Shown here one piece after another: positions 21,135 to 31,901 of a stretch of DNA of 64,000 bases. Position numbers and translations under genes: made by a program. A model generated the notes under the pieces. The model searched no databases and was not told the DNA's origin. It was given only the letters and a program-made list of their open reading frames with translations. Every line of letters starts with the position of its first letter. Positions within the stretch are counted from its first letter, which is position 1. This DNA comes from Fomitopsis serialis (taxonomy: Eukaryota > Basidiomycota > Agaricomycetes > Polyporales > Fomitopsidaceae), in contig NW_025955001.1 in NCBI RefSeq assembly GCF_022376445.1, positions 124,001 through 188,000 of the forward strand. Reading direction: 5' to 3'.

Positions 21135-22605
21135 TTAGTCCACGTCTCTCGTCAAGTCCTGCCGCGAACCCAAGGCACTGCCAACCCGCATGGTTCTTTG
21201 CTGATATTCCACAAAGTCCACCAGGAAGCGGACTTGCTCGTATGTCTCTACGGCCTTGGGACTCCTTCGCCGCCTTACGACAGTAATGACGCGTTCGATG
21301 AGCTGCATCGTCTCTTTTTTGACAGGTAGTGTTGTCTCCGCCGCTCGAGCCTCCATGGTAGGCAGATCTTCAGGCGTGGTAGACGCCGCGAATTCGGTCC
21401 CGCCGCATAGCCCGAGTTTCAACATCCAGCAGCAAGCGACAAGGCCGGCGCGACCAACGCCTCCACGGCAATGCACAAGCACGTTGAGACCATTGACAGT
21501 GTAAGACCGGATCAGCTTTGTCAATTGGGCGTCGAAATCAGAGACGGAGCTGGGGGTCAGGCCTTCCGGAGTCGGGATCCTGAGCGCGGACATAGTCAGC
21601 GGCATCTAACTACATACAATTAGAGACTCACCGCAGGACGTCAAGTCCAACTTCGTCGGCGATAGCAGAATAATCTGCCCAAGGAACCCCGAGCAATTTT
21701 AACTCTTCGTCGTCAAGGCAGCTAGGTTTCGTCAACAGGGTGCGCATTGTGAATTCAATGACAGGTCGGCTTACCACACGGTGCAGGCAATGCCAAAATC
21801 CTTAATACGCTGCAAGTCCATCCGCAAATCCCTACACACACCGCACTTGCCTTTCACGGGGCCACTCAACCTCACTTTGACACGAAGTTAGGGTCTATGC
21901 GTGACAATACATATCTCATGACTAACCTTTCTTGCCTGGACAAGACGAAAGGTATAGGTTCCCTAACAACCATGGCTGCGGCGCCAAAGCAGGAAGAGGG
22001 GGGCGCTCATCGGACAAGGCGGGCAATAGCGGCATGTCCAGCGGTACCCTGAGAGTAGAGAATGAACTGGATCGTCTGTGTTGCGGAGAGGTATCAAGCC
22101 TGCTGAGCTGCGACATGAGAAAAGCGTCATGCTGGACTTCGGAGGCCACTCACACTTCGCCGGCCGCAGGGCAGCCGATCCCTCCAGTCTTGTCTGGCCT
22201 TGACTGCGTCAACACGGAAGAAGTGGAATGTGATCTTCGTAGGGCATCTTGTGCGGATGCTATCTCTTCGTGAAGACACGTGCGCGACGGAACTGTTTTT
22301 TCATCCACCTTCGCTGGGAGGGTTGTGGGTTGCGCAGTCGTGGACACAGGCTTGCAATGCTTCCCATGGGAACTAGCAGTCAGTTGCAGGGCTCGTCGCA
22401 ACGTGGGATTGTTCAACAACAAGTGGGTGAGCCGTACCGAACGGCTCGAAGAGTGTACGGGGGAGCGCGCAAACAGCGGCTGCTCTGTCATATTGGAAGG
22501 ACATGGGTATGAGCGACTGAGGGAGGTAGACGTGACGCTGGTCGGGAGAACGGGAGATTGGCTAACGATGCGGTCCAGAAAATGTGTAAGCGGCAAGTCG
22601 AACAT
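21135..22605 (-). CDS. CDKN3-like dual-specificity/tyrosine phosphatase, 421 aa
   Basis: Minus strand, five exons: 22605-22156, 22107-21927, 21874-21775, 21721-21632 and 21579-21135, all phases consistent, 421 aa. The first 150-codon exon is a low-complexity Ser/Thr-rich region of unknown role. The catalytic half follows the CDKN3/KAP layout: VRLSGPVKGKCGVCRDL, then the CCLDDEEL block, IPTPEGLTPSS, and the P-loop VHCRGGVGRAGLVAC. The P-loop has the C-x5-R signature with its nucleophilic cysteine and arginine. Substrate is probably a phosphothreonine or phosphotyrosine on a kinase such as a CDK, by family analogy. The start at 22605 is the first ATG of a continuous exon; a start downstream at 22116 would lose that exon. 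Confidence 0.82.
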
Positions 22606-22696
22606 CACGGGCGAGTGATCATCGTTCCGTGAGAGGTGCGGAGATATTATCCCTAACAGTTCGAGCGGTATTATGGATGACAGACTGCCTAGGTGC

Positions 22697-23352
22697 TTAG
22701 CCAGAATTGAAACGGCGCATGAGAAAGTCATACTTTATGGGATGCGAGCATGACGTCTTGACAGACGACTGGTCTAGATATGCCGTGGGCCAGCCGTACG
22801 GCGGAACGAGCCTTGAGGATATTGCAGCACGAAGCTCCTGTTGTATGTCCGGATTTGACGACGGATAGCTTAGACGCGGTTGGGCCTGGGACCCGGGTGC
22901 ATCGTCCGCTATCATTGTAGACACAGTCGCCCTTTTCTCGCATAGCCACCAGACTTGGCGGGTTGCATATCGCGCTTGGTGTGCCTGCAGCTGCTTCACG
23001 CGCTCCGGCATCTGAACGGAGAATGGCACGTATGCAACAGGACATCCTTGGGACGCAGGGATCTGTCGGTCAAATCGGCAGTGGACAAGCTCCCGGCGTC
23101 CCTCACCTTTTGGCCCGAATTTGAGGCGGCTGTACTCACTTGCATGGTGTTGCGACGCCAGTCGGACGAGCTAGATGTACACATTCATTCAGATTAGGAC
23201 TTGAGGGTGAGGTCTCTTTTCAAACCACGCACCTGGGAGACCTCCACTCCTCCTGCTTCCGACGACCAGTCGTGGGAGCCAGCGCCAGGCAGAAGTTGGA
23301 TGCGGTCTGGACTTGTGAGATGCAATGCAGGGTATGTTTGAGTTTCTGACAT
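22697..23352 (-). CDS. unrecognised protein, 166 aa
   Basis: Minus strand. Three exons (23352-23233, 23170-23140, 23046-22697) join with matching phases to 166 aa. The first exon reads SETQTYPALHLTSPDRIQLL. Across the junctions the product reads LVRLASQHHARCPVAYVPFS, then VQMPERVKQLQAHQARYATR, then QVWWLCEKRATVSTMIADDA. This is helical, charged and looks genuinely coding. The stop lies about 90 bp before the phosphatase start on the same strand, so the two could be misjoined parts of one locus. I know no function. Confidence 0.5.
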
Positions 23353-23546
23353 AGTCAGCACATCCGCCAAAAGCCCCAAAGTCGAGAAATATGAAAGAGT
23401 GGAAGAGAGATAGTTGTATGATTGTTTAAGATGCTCTACGCTAACAGTCAAGGGTCTCCAGCTCGGCTAAGAAGGGAAATCATTGTTGCCATTCCATCAA
23501 TAAGAATACTATATATGGTGAAGGAACGATCACTGATTCAAGTTTG

Positions 23547-23626
23547 TAACAATCGGTAACAATCTGTAACGACTGGTAATGACTGGTAACAAATGTTAAT
23601 AAACGGTAACAACCGTTTACAAACTT
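23547..23626 (+). repeat. 10-bp-periodic array upstream of the chitin synthase gene
   Basis: Eight consecutive decamers related to GTAACAATCG, each starting exactly 10 bp after the last, with single to few substitutions. The array ends 124 bp before the chitin synthase ATG. Ten base pairs is close to one helical turn, so a repeated factor site or a decayed minisatellite are both possible. Confidence 0.75.
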
Positions 23627-23750
23627 GGCGAGACTTGGCGCTTTCCCGCAACCCCTTCGTCGTCGACGACCACCACATGCTCGCTGTCTGAACAGCTGTA
23701 CTTTGGCTGTACTCGTCGTGTCCTCTCCTTCACGACCACATTCCTTTACC

Positions 23751-26700
23751 ATGGCTGCTCGGTCAGCGACCAGAGTACGATACAACGAACCAGACGTCAC
23801 CCGCGCGTCCTCAACCCGGAGCCGCGACCATCCGTCGCGCGAAAACCCTCACTCGTCCGGAGCGCAATGTCGCGCCTGTACCCCTCATCAATCCCCAGTC
23901 TGCGCACCTACCCGCTGGGACTGCCGCTCCGCTGAGGACGAGACCCTCGATGCATGGCGCATATTCTCCCGCCTCGTCACCTTCTGGGCCCCGAGCTCGC
24001 TCCTTCGCTCCCTCGGCGGGCTCGACGACAGACACAAGGTCCAGGCATGGCGCGAGAAGATGGCGTTGTGCTTCATCATTGCCTGCATGTGCGGGTCATC
24101 GGCTTCATCACCGTCGGGGCGCAGAAAGTCCTCTGCCCGCAGATCGAGCAGCAGAGCGCGGGCCGGTACGTGCGCAAAGGCAGCGTCGACCTTGTGCTCG
24201 GCGTGCAGGGCTGGCAGATGAACTTCACGTACTTGAGCCAGACCGCCACCCAGGGGCTGAACGTGAACTTTACGCAGCTACTGAAGGAGCCCGGACAGGA
24301 CATCACGCCATACTTCCAACGGTCGGCGGCAGACTACCCTGCCTGCAACGGGCTCTCGTTCCGTGCGGCGGCGGAGCAGCCATGCAATAGCGCCACACCG
24401 TGCCCTCTCGGTGCTCTCAATTCTTCGTCGGTGTTCGCGGGGCTGGGGGTGGAGAACACGACGCTGATCGTGGGCTACGACTGGGACCAGGTGGCGGCGT
24501 TGGACAACTACATGGTGCTCGACGGTGCGGTGCTGAACATGAATACGTACATGAAGCTGCATCCGAGCGCAATTCCATCCGACGCGCTGGATTCGACAAT
24601 TCGGGCGGTGCTGACGGCGCCGGGCGACTGGGGGCGGGACGGGACACGGCTGTTCTCGTACCACGCAGACGTTTCGAAGGCGATGCCATGCATGATCCAG
24701 CGGTACTACGCGGGCAACATCGACAAGATTACCCCCGGTTGCCTGCTCTCGAACCTCATCCTCTACGCCGGCCTCATCGTCATCCTCGGACTCGTGCTCA
24801 TCCGCTTCGCGATGGCGTGCGTGTTCTCGTGGTTTGTCTCCAAGCGACTGTGCAGCCCACCCGACAGCAGGCAGCTCATGCAGTCTGCGATCAGTCCTGC
24901 GGTGCTCCCGGAAGGCGCGAACATCTCCGTCGACAACATCACCGGTACGGCTCCCTGGGCTGGTCCGGCTGGGTCGAAGAAGCTGGGTAAGCCAAGGGGT
25001 AAGGATGTTCGCTCGCTCACATCCTCCGCGTCCACCCTCGTCAATGAAGCTGGCACCGTCCCATCCACCGTGACGCTTGCACAAATAGGCGCCGAACTCT
25101 TCGCCGTTTGTTTGGTGACGTGCTATTCCGAGGGAGAGGAGTCGCTGCGGACGACGCTTGACTCAATCTCCACCACGACCTATGCCGACTCACGGAAGCT
25201 CTTGTTCGTCGTAGCTGACGGGATGATCACTGGTGCCGGTGAGAAGCGGAGCACGCCTGACACCTGTGTGAGTTTGCTTGAACCGGACCCGCGGTTTGGG
25301 AACCCAGCACCGATGAGCTACGTTGCTGTCGGTGCAGGCGCAAAGGCAGAGAACAGAGCGATGGTGTATGCAGGTCACTACAGTAAGGATCTATCTTCTA
25401 TATGGCTATTCAGAGCTAGCTTTGATGCGATGCTAACGGCATTGCGTAGCCGTGGCCGGGCGTCGAACGCCGACTGTGATCATAGTGAAGTGCGGCACGG
25501 AGGCTGAGGCCGCGACTGAAAAGAAGCCGGGCAATCGGGGCAAGCGCGACAGTCAGCTTATCCTCATGAACTTCTTCTCCCGCGTTACGTTCAACGATCG
25601 GATGACGCCTCTGGATTTCGACCTCTTCCGGAAGGTTCATGTCCTCATGGGCGTCACGCCTGACTTCTTCGAGGTCTGCCTCATGGTGAGTGCCCGTATG
25701 CCTTCCATTGCTTGCGGAAGCCCTTACACATCACTTCCAGGTCGACGCGGATACGAAGGTCTTCCCTGACTCCCTCTCGTATCTGGTCAATTGCATGCAT
25801 CACGACAACATGATCATGGGCGTCTGCGGAGAGACGCGTATCGCGAACAAACGACAGTCGTGGGTCACAGCAATCCAGGTCTTCGAGTACTTCATTTCGC
25901 ATCACTTGGCCAAAGCCTTCGAATCTGTGTTCGGCGGCGTTTCCTGTCTGCCGGGATGCTTCTCTATGTTCCGACTCAAAGCTCGTCGAGACACGGGCGA
26001 CGACTGGGTTCCCCTCATCACCAAGCCCGAGATCGTGCAGCAGTACAGTCAGAGCGTCGTGACCACGTTGCACCAGAAGAACCTGCTTCTGCTCGGCGAG
26101 GACCGGTTCTTGACCACGATCATGTTCCGCACGTTCCCCAATCGCAAGATGATCTTCCTGCCTCAGGCTCGCTGTCGCACCATCGTTCCGGACACCTTCT
26201 CCGTCCTGCTGTCACAGCGCCGTCGATGGATCAACTCAACGATTCACAATCTCATGGAGCTCGTACTCGTTCGGAATACTTGTGGTACATTCTGCTTCAG
26301 CACCCAGTTTGTCGTCTTCATGGATCTGCTCGGCACGGTCGTTCTGCCCATCGCCATCTCCCTGACGTACATGCTCATCGTTGGTATGGCACTGGCACCA
26401 CCGAAGTCGTTCGAGGAGGCAATCCCGCTCATCCTGCTCATTGCCGTCTTGGGTTTGCCCGGTGTTCTCATCATGATGACGACGAGGAAGGTGGTCTACG
26501 TCTTCTGGATGATGATATACTTGCTCGCACTGCCGGTGTGGAACTTCATCCTACCCGTCTACGCTTTCTGGCACTTTGACGACTTCTCGTGGGGTGAGAC
26601 CAGGTAGGCCATCATGTTGAATGGGCACCTGGTGGAGTTGTATTGATTGACCTGTGCAGAAAAGTCGAGGGAGAGCTCAAGGCCGAGGGCCACGACGGAG

Positions 26701-27368
26701 GAGGCCCGGCAGCATCTGGATCTTCCGTACCACTGCGCCGATGGGAAGATTGGGAACGTTCGCGACTGCGTAAGATTCGTCGGGAAGAGCGTCGGCGCAA
26801 GGATCTCGAACGGATGCAGGGCGCGTACATGAGCGCCAACGGCGAGCTGACCGCTAGGCACGACTCGTATAGCCAGTATGATGGGTCTGACACCGTGTCA
26901 GTCGCGTCCTCCGAGGATGACCAATGGGGCGCGCAAATAGGTGGTTACAACGAGAACAGTACTGCGTATCCTCCACCGCCCCTCGGCCTGCAACAACACG
27001 CACTCGCGAGCGCCGAAGCTATCGCGGCCGCAGACATGGAAGCAATGCTAGATGCCGGGTTTGATGACGAGCCATCCCCGCCAGCGTCTCGCGCGCCTTC
27101 ACAAGCTCCACGTTACCAGCTCTCCGACGCCGCGCCTTCGCTCGACGTCAACGGCTACGCCCCTTTGTCTAGATCTGGGTCGCCAGGCCCAACTCCTGGT
27201 GCCAGAGATCATACATTTTCACCGATCTCACCTATGCGACCGACAGGGGCCGTGAGTACAGCCGTTGACGATGAATGGCGGGGGCACGCGAAGAAACGGA
27301 GTACGGGTCGCAATGACACTGGGGAATACGGACCATTAGGGCCTCTGGATCCCAACTCAAGAATATGA
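23751..27368 (+). CDS. chitin synthase, division 2 (class IV-like)
   Basis: Integral membrane glycosyltransferase that polymerises UDP-GlcNAc into chitin. The start is ATG 23751 and the stop 27366-27368. Introns lie at 25383-25449, 25686-25740 and 26604-26659, giving about 1,146 codons. Order: basic N-terminus, membrane segment [13 protein letters not shown], extracellular loop with N-glycosylation sites, second membrane segment ([18 protein letters not shown]), and the catalytic domain. Key motifs are [37 protein letters not shown] and SQRRRWINS (the ED and QRRRW hallmarks). Several C-terminal membrane helices and a charged tail follow. The N-terminal 120 codons need frame changes near 23.81, 23.94 and 24.09 kb to read through, while the remaining 1,000 codons are clean. 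Sequencing error or an N-terminal lesion are both possible. Confidence 0.88.
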
Positions 27369-27832
27369 GGAAGGGGATTTCATTTTTGTCTATATCCGTC
27401 TTTAACTCCTTCGATGTTTGAACTTCTTTGTACCGGGCAGTCATACCCGCTCCCTTGTCATCATATCCCACTCGCTGCAATCGCCACCTTTACAATACGT
27501 AGTCGGCCACCAGCCTCGTCCATACCACTAGGTCCCGTGCATCCATACATACCATTCACCCGTAATAAGGGTAACCGCATCTCTGTCGTACGGCTGTTGC
27601 ATTCCTTGGATGTCGCATCACTTCTCTAATCTACCATGTGAATAGCCATAGACGTAGCGAGTAGAGGAGCGGCAATGTATCAGATATTTCCCAAGGGGTT
27701 GTGAGGTGTCAGCCAAGGTCAGTCTTCGAGGTCAATGTTGGCCAGGTCGATCGCGGATGGTTCAATTGCATCAATTGCTGAAGTCCAGCCCGTACGGGGC
27801 AGAGACAAAGCAGAAGTCAGAATGGGTGCTTA
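27369..27832. other. intergenic between convergent genes
   Basis: It holds the 3' flanks of the chitin synthase and of hydrolase copy 1. No other feature was recognised. Confidence 0.5.
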
Positions 27833-29156
27833 CTATAATCTAGGGTGGACCTCCTCCGTGTCGCGCATCCGGATGACTGATGGAATGTCTTCGGCCCATA
27901 TGATGTCAGCCAGTAGTTGCATTGTACGTTCCGGATAATCCCAGTGCGGCTTGAAGAGGGGCGTGTCAACAAAATAGACTTCAAAGAGATCAACTGACGT
28001 ACGAAATGATTAGCACCCTTCATACGAACTGCATCTATACGCCTCCCACCAGCCGGCCATTCGTCTTGGTACTCCTTCAGTAGGCCCCAAGACGACATGA
28101 CCGTCGCACTGACGGACATGTCACACCACAGCAGCGCCACGCGCAATCCTGGCCATACGGAGGTGTCATGCAATGCTCGACGCATGGTATCCTTGTAGAC
28201 TTTGTCGTCCATGAATACATAAAACATATGCGAATGCGCCATGACGTCCTCATTGGCTACCTTCCCCAGCTCATCGGAAGACATACGCAGAAGCGTTGGT
28301 GTTTGATGAGGAGGCGGGTCTGCTATGCGGTTGGTCGAAAGTCCCGCACATGCTTCTGCATATGCGCGAGAGGGGAGTGCGTCTAAGATGGCAGGAGAAT
28401 GTGCGTAGTAACCGGAGGCCCATTCGGGGAAGCTCTTCTGTCTTGCGTCTGGTGTTAAAGACGCGTCCTCGAAGGGGTTGTAACAGTCTTCAAAAGGTAT
28501 CATAGGTGCACCGAACGCGCGAGCACTGGGATCTGCAAAAGGTAAACAGGGCTACGCTTGAACGCAAGGCAGCGAGATGCTCACCAAGGAGAATGAGCGC
28601 TCGCATGTAGCCTGCCAGAAGCTCTCTGTCATCGTGCGACAGCTGCTGCGCGCACGCAATGCAAGACAAGGCCATCTTGCACCCCCATGACCAGGCAAGC
28701 AGCGATATTCCGCCACCACCTATCCATCCCCCTCGTGTCTTCGCGGACAAAAGAGGAATGCCCTCCTTGCGGATGTACCACAGAAGAAACGCCAAGATTT
28801 CGAGCCCACGAGCATGCAGTGCTGCTGCCTGTCTCTCAACGTCACCGCCTAAGTCGGCCAAGTCAGACGGAGAATATGGGGTCGAACCAGCGTAGTCGCG
28901 CATATTGACCGCTACGAGCCGCATGTTATGTTTCGCTGCATGGACAAACAAACGCTCGAAGATGGCTACGAAGGAATCCGCGTAGGGCGTCACCATCAGG
29001 CTGAGCAGTACAACAGACTCGTGAGGATGTCGACTCACCGCCTTGAAAGCCTGCTCCGTGAATGAGCACGAGAGTCGTGTAGTTGGAATTAGGAGGTGCG
29101 CCAGTGTCCACATAATAGCACTGCGAACCGAATTCATCGACGGTTGCTAGTGGCAT
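27833..29156 (-). CDS. alpha/beta hydrolase, copy 1
   Basis: Minus strand, ATG 29156, stop at 27833. It is split by short introns after the oxyanion-loop region (LVLIHGAGFQG), after LILLGE, and before the last exon (PHWDYPERTMQLLADIIWAE). The fold is that of the AB_hydrolase-1 family: HGAG near residue 35, a nucleophile elbow SLLAWSWGCKM, and a conserved C-terminal GANHF...PHWDYPE with the probable catalytic histidine. The usual G-x-S-x-G elbow reads A-W-S-W-G here, while the other two local copies keep GWSWG. The frame appears open. The substrate is unknown. Copy 3 (37.5 kb, opposite strand) is its closer relative. Confidence 0.8.
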
Positions 29157-29920
29157 GGTGTCCAGCTGAGGGGAATCCAGTGGGTTTCAGGCTGTGAACA
29201 GGGCTCCGAGTTGTGTCGAGGTCTGACTGCAGTAGATTTAATACCACCGGGGACTGAATTCTCAGAACGAATACGAATTAGCTCAGATCGAAGACAATGT
29301 TATTTGCATGCGCGGCCCCGAGCGATGACGCGGACGTGAGGATCATGGCCGTCAGGGACCGCAATGAATGCAAATCAAACTTACACCACCATATGTAGGC
29401 AAGATCGTGGACCTGCGGGCTTAGCACGATGTCCCAACGTGCACATTCAGCGGCCGGAGGCTGAGCGCTGAGAAGGCGGCGTCTCAATTGAATTGCTGTA
29501 ATGGATATAGTTTGACGCGGTCAATCTCAGTTGAGCGGTCAAATAAGATGAGGTGACGACGACTGACGACCGCAGATGTGCGCTCTGAGTCTTCTTTGAC
29601 TGTATGAAAGACGTACTTAGCTTTCTGAGCTCTCGAGATAAATTCCCAGTGTACCTTGTCCACAGGCTGTTGATAGGTTTCGCTCGTGCCATGCTGTAGT
29701 ACCTGACTGTACGTGATACCTGTAAAGGTTCGTCGCTCTAATCCATATGTTACCGTCGCGAAACGCTATGAAGCACCATGCAGAAAGTCAAACGAGGTTC
29801 CGACTTGCAGTGTCATTTGATCCCCCGAGCATACTGGTGATGATAAGCCGTCAGACAGTTCACACCGATGCATACCAAATCATTCGTCATTCGGCATGGA
29901 GTGCTGATGTCTTCAAATAC
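29157..29920. other. intergenic, nothing recognised
   Basis: Separates two tandem hydrolase genes on the minus strand. It should hold the promoter of copy 1; no TATA box is evident. Confidence 0.45.
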
Positions 29921-31189
29921 TTAGATGTTCTCAGCTAGAACACGCATAGTCTGCTCGGGCAAGTCAACATGCGGCTGGGTGGTAAGTATTAGTGAGTTTC
30001 TACCATGACCACGATGACTCCGCTTACGAAGTGGTTGCCCCCTTCCAATCGCACGACATGAATCCTCCTTCTCCCTCTGGCCACGCCGTCTTTGCATGAC
30101 GTGCGATGTCCCAGGACGTGTGAATGACTTCACCAATGGTCATATCTCCCCACACAAGGCAGACTCGTAGGCGCGGCCATACAGACCGATCCTGCAATGC
30201 CGCGCGCGTATTCTCCCTGAAGAGCTCCAAATCAATGAAGTCTGGCTGGTAAAGAACTTGCGAGCGCGCCCAGACGTGGTTCGCCGATGTCGCGGCTATC
30301 TCTTCCGCAGTCAGCCGCTGCAGGGTGGGGATCTGATGCGGACGCGGGTTCTCGACGCGTTCCATCGCCAGCCCTAGGTCTACTTCTTCACGAGTGAGAG
30401 ACGCGAAGGAGTCCAGTAGGACACGCGAATGCGCGTAGTATCCGGAGACCCACAACGGAAACGCGGTAGCTTGTTGCTCTGGCGTCAATGTCTGGTCGCG
30501 GAGGGGATTGTGTGCTTCGTCGAAGTAAGAAACAGCGCTGATGCTCGAGTGTGGTGCAGGTTCTGGATGCGAATGTGTCTTCAGTGTCAACGGGAGACGA
30601 GTAGAGGTTGCCTGAATCGGCTCACCGTAGATCACGAGCGCTCGCATGTAAGCCTCTAGGAACTCCTGATCCTCCTTCGGAAGCTCGCTAGCGCGTGCGA
30701 TGAAGGACAACGACATGGTGTTTCCCCAGGACCAACCCAGCACGGAGATACCTCCGCGAATATCGTTTCCATTCAATGTGAACGGCGGAATATTCTCATT
30801 GCGTATGAACCACGCGACGAAGGCGGCGATCTCGAACCCTCGTCTATGAAGCTGCGTCCGCTGACCGTCTCTGTCCGGGCCTCGCATCGCAGTTAGCTCG
30901 GCATCGGTATATGGTGTCGAGCCGGGATAGTCCCTCATGTTCAACGTGACGAGCCGGATGTTGTGTTGAGAGGAATTGGAAACAGAGTCTTGAAGGAAGC
31001 TAGTGGTATGAGGAGTCAGCACGCAGGGAAAACCCCCCATCCGAGACGACATTAGAATGCATACTCACCGCCATGAACCAGTGCCCCGTGTATCAGAACG
31101 AGGGTCGTATAGTCGGTAGACCCAGGCGGAGATCCTGTGTCCTCGTAGTAGTACTGTGTCCCCTGAGCATCGACGGGGGCAAGAGGCAT
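29921..31189 (-). pseudogene. alpha/beta hydrolase, copy 2, with an apparent C-terminal frameshift
   Basis: Minus strand, ATG 31189. Exon 1 ends in LVLIHGALVHG and splices in frame to DSVSNSSQHNIRLVTLNMRD. The nucleophile elbow is LGWSWGNT. Near 30.06-30.08 kb one base appears to be missing. Before it the frame reads WPEGEG. After it a different frame reads RIHVVRLEGGNHF, matching the GRRIDAVRMKGANHF of copies 1 and 3, and splices to a last exon (HVDLPEQTMRVLAENI) ending at 29921. Read literally, the protein ends in an unrelated short tail and loses the conserved histidine region. Either a real lesion or a one-base sequencing deletion in a purine-rich run. Confidence 0.72.
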
Positions 31190-31901
31190 GGTGCAGCTGG
31201 TCGCAGGTCGTACGCTCACAGTTTGTAGACACAAGGGGGTCAAGGAAAAGGGATGACTCATATAAACTCCAGCAGCATACCTCGCGACCGCGGGAAAGCA
31301 GAGAGCCAGCTGAGCTATTCTCATGTGAACACCGAACGTACGACAGCCAGATAAGATTCTGCCACCAGGCTTCGCCGTGTCCCGTGTTAGCTGGCTTGTG
31401 CCATCTTGCAGATAGTGGAGATGCTAGTTCATGAAGACTCTGCACCCGAAGCATTCGGCGAACGTGTAGAGCTGGGGCCACTAGCGCACTCATTCCCGCT
31501 GTGGACAAGAAACATCCCGGGTCATCCCCAACGTTTTGGTTCGAGCGAATGGCATAGAGGAGGATGGTGTTAAGGCAGTTGGTTCAAAACGAAATGCACA
31601 ACAATGTCAAGGACAAAAACTGATCCTGCTCAAGACTCGCAGTGACTCAGGAGGGGCGAGGATCGTGGCGGCAAGCCGGGCCGCAGGGAATAACAGCGGG
31701 CGCACCGTGTCCCAAGGCTGGTAAAAATCAAAAATCAAATACAATACAGCGACATACCAGCGAACCGGCAACGCCAGAATAGTCATTTAAGTAGGCATGC
31801 GACGCTTCGCATGCGCCGCACCTTGCGGATGAGATTTTGAGTGTCTCGAGCCCTTGCTACAGCTGCACTAGTGACACTCCGATGCGTATGCGGACTGGTA
31901 T
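31190..31901. other. intergenic, nothing recognised
   Basis: Promoter side of hydrolase copy 2 and 3' side of GH10 copy A. No repeats or RNA genes were seen. Confidence 0.45.

Noticed and set aside
24278..25084. 268-codon frame antisense to chitin synthase
   Set aside because: Shadow of a GC-rich coding exon; arginine-rich and domain-free.
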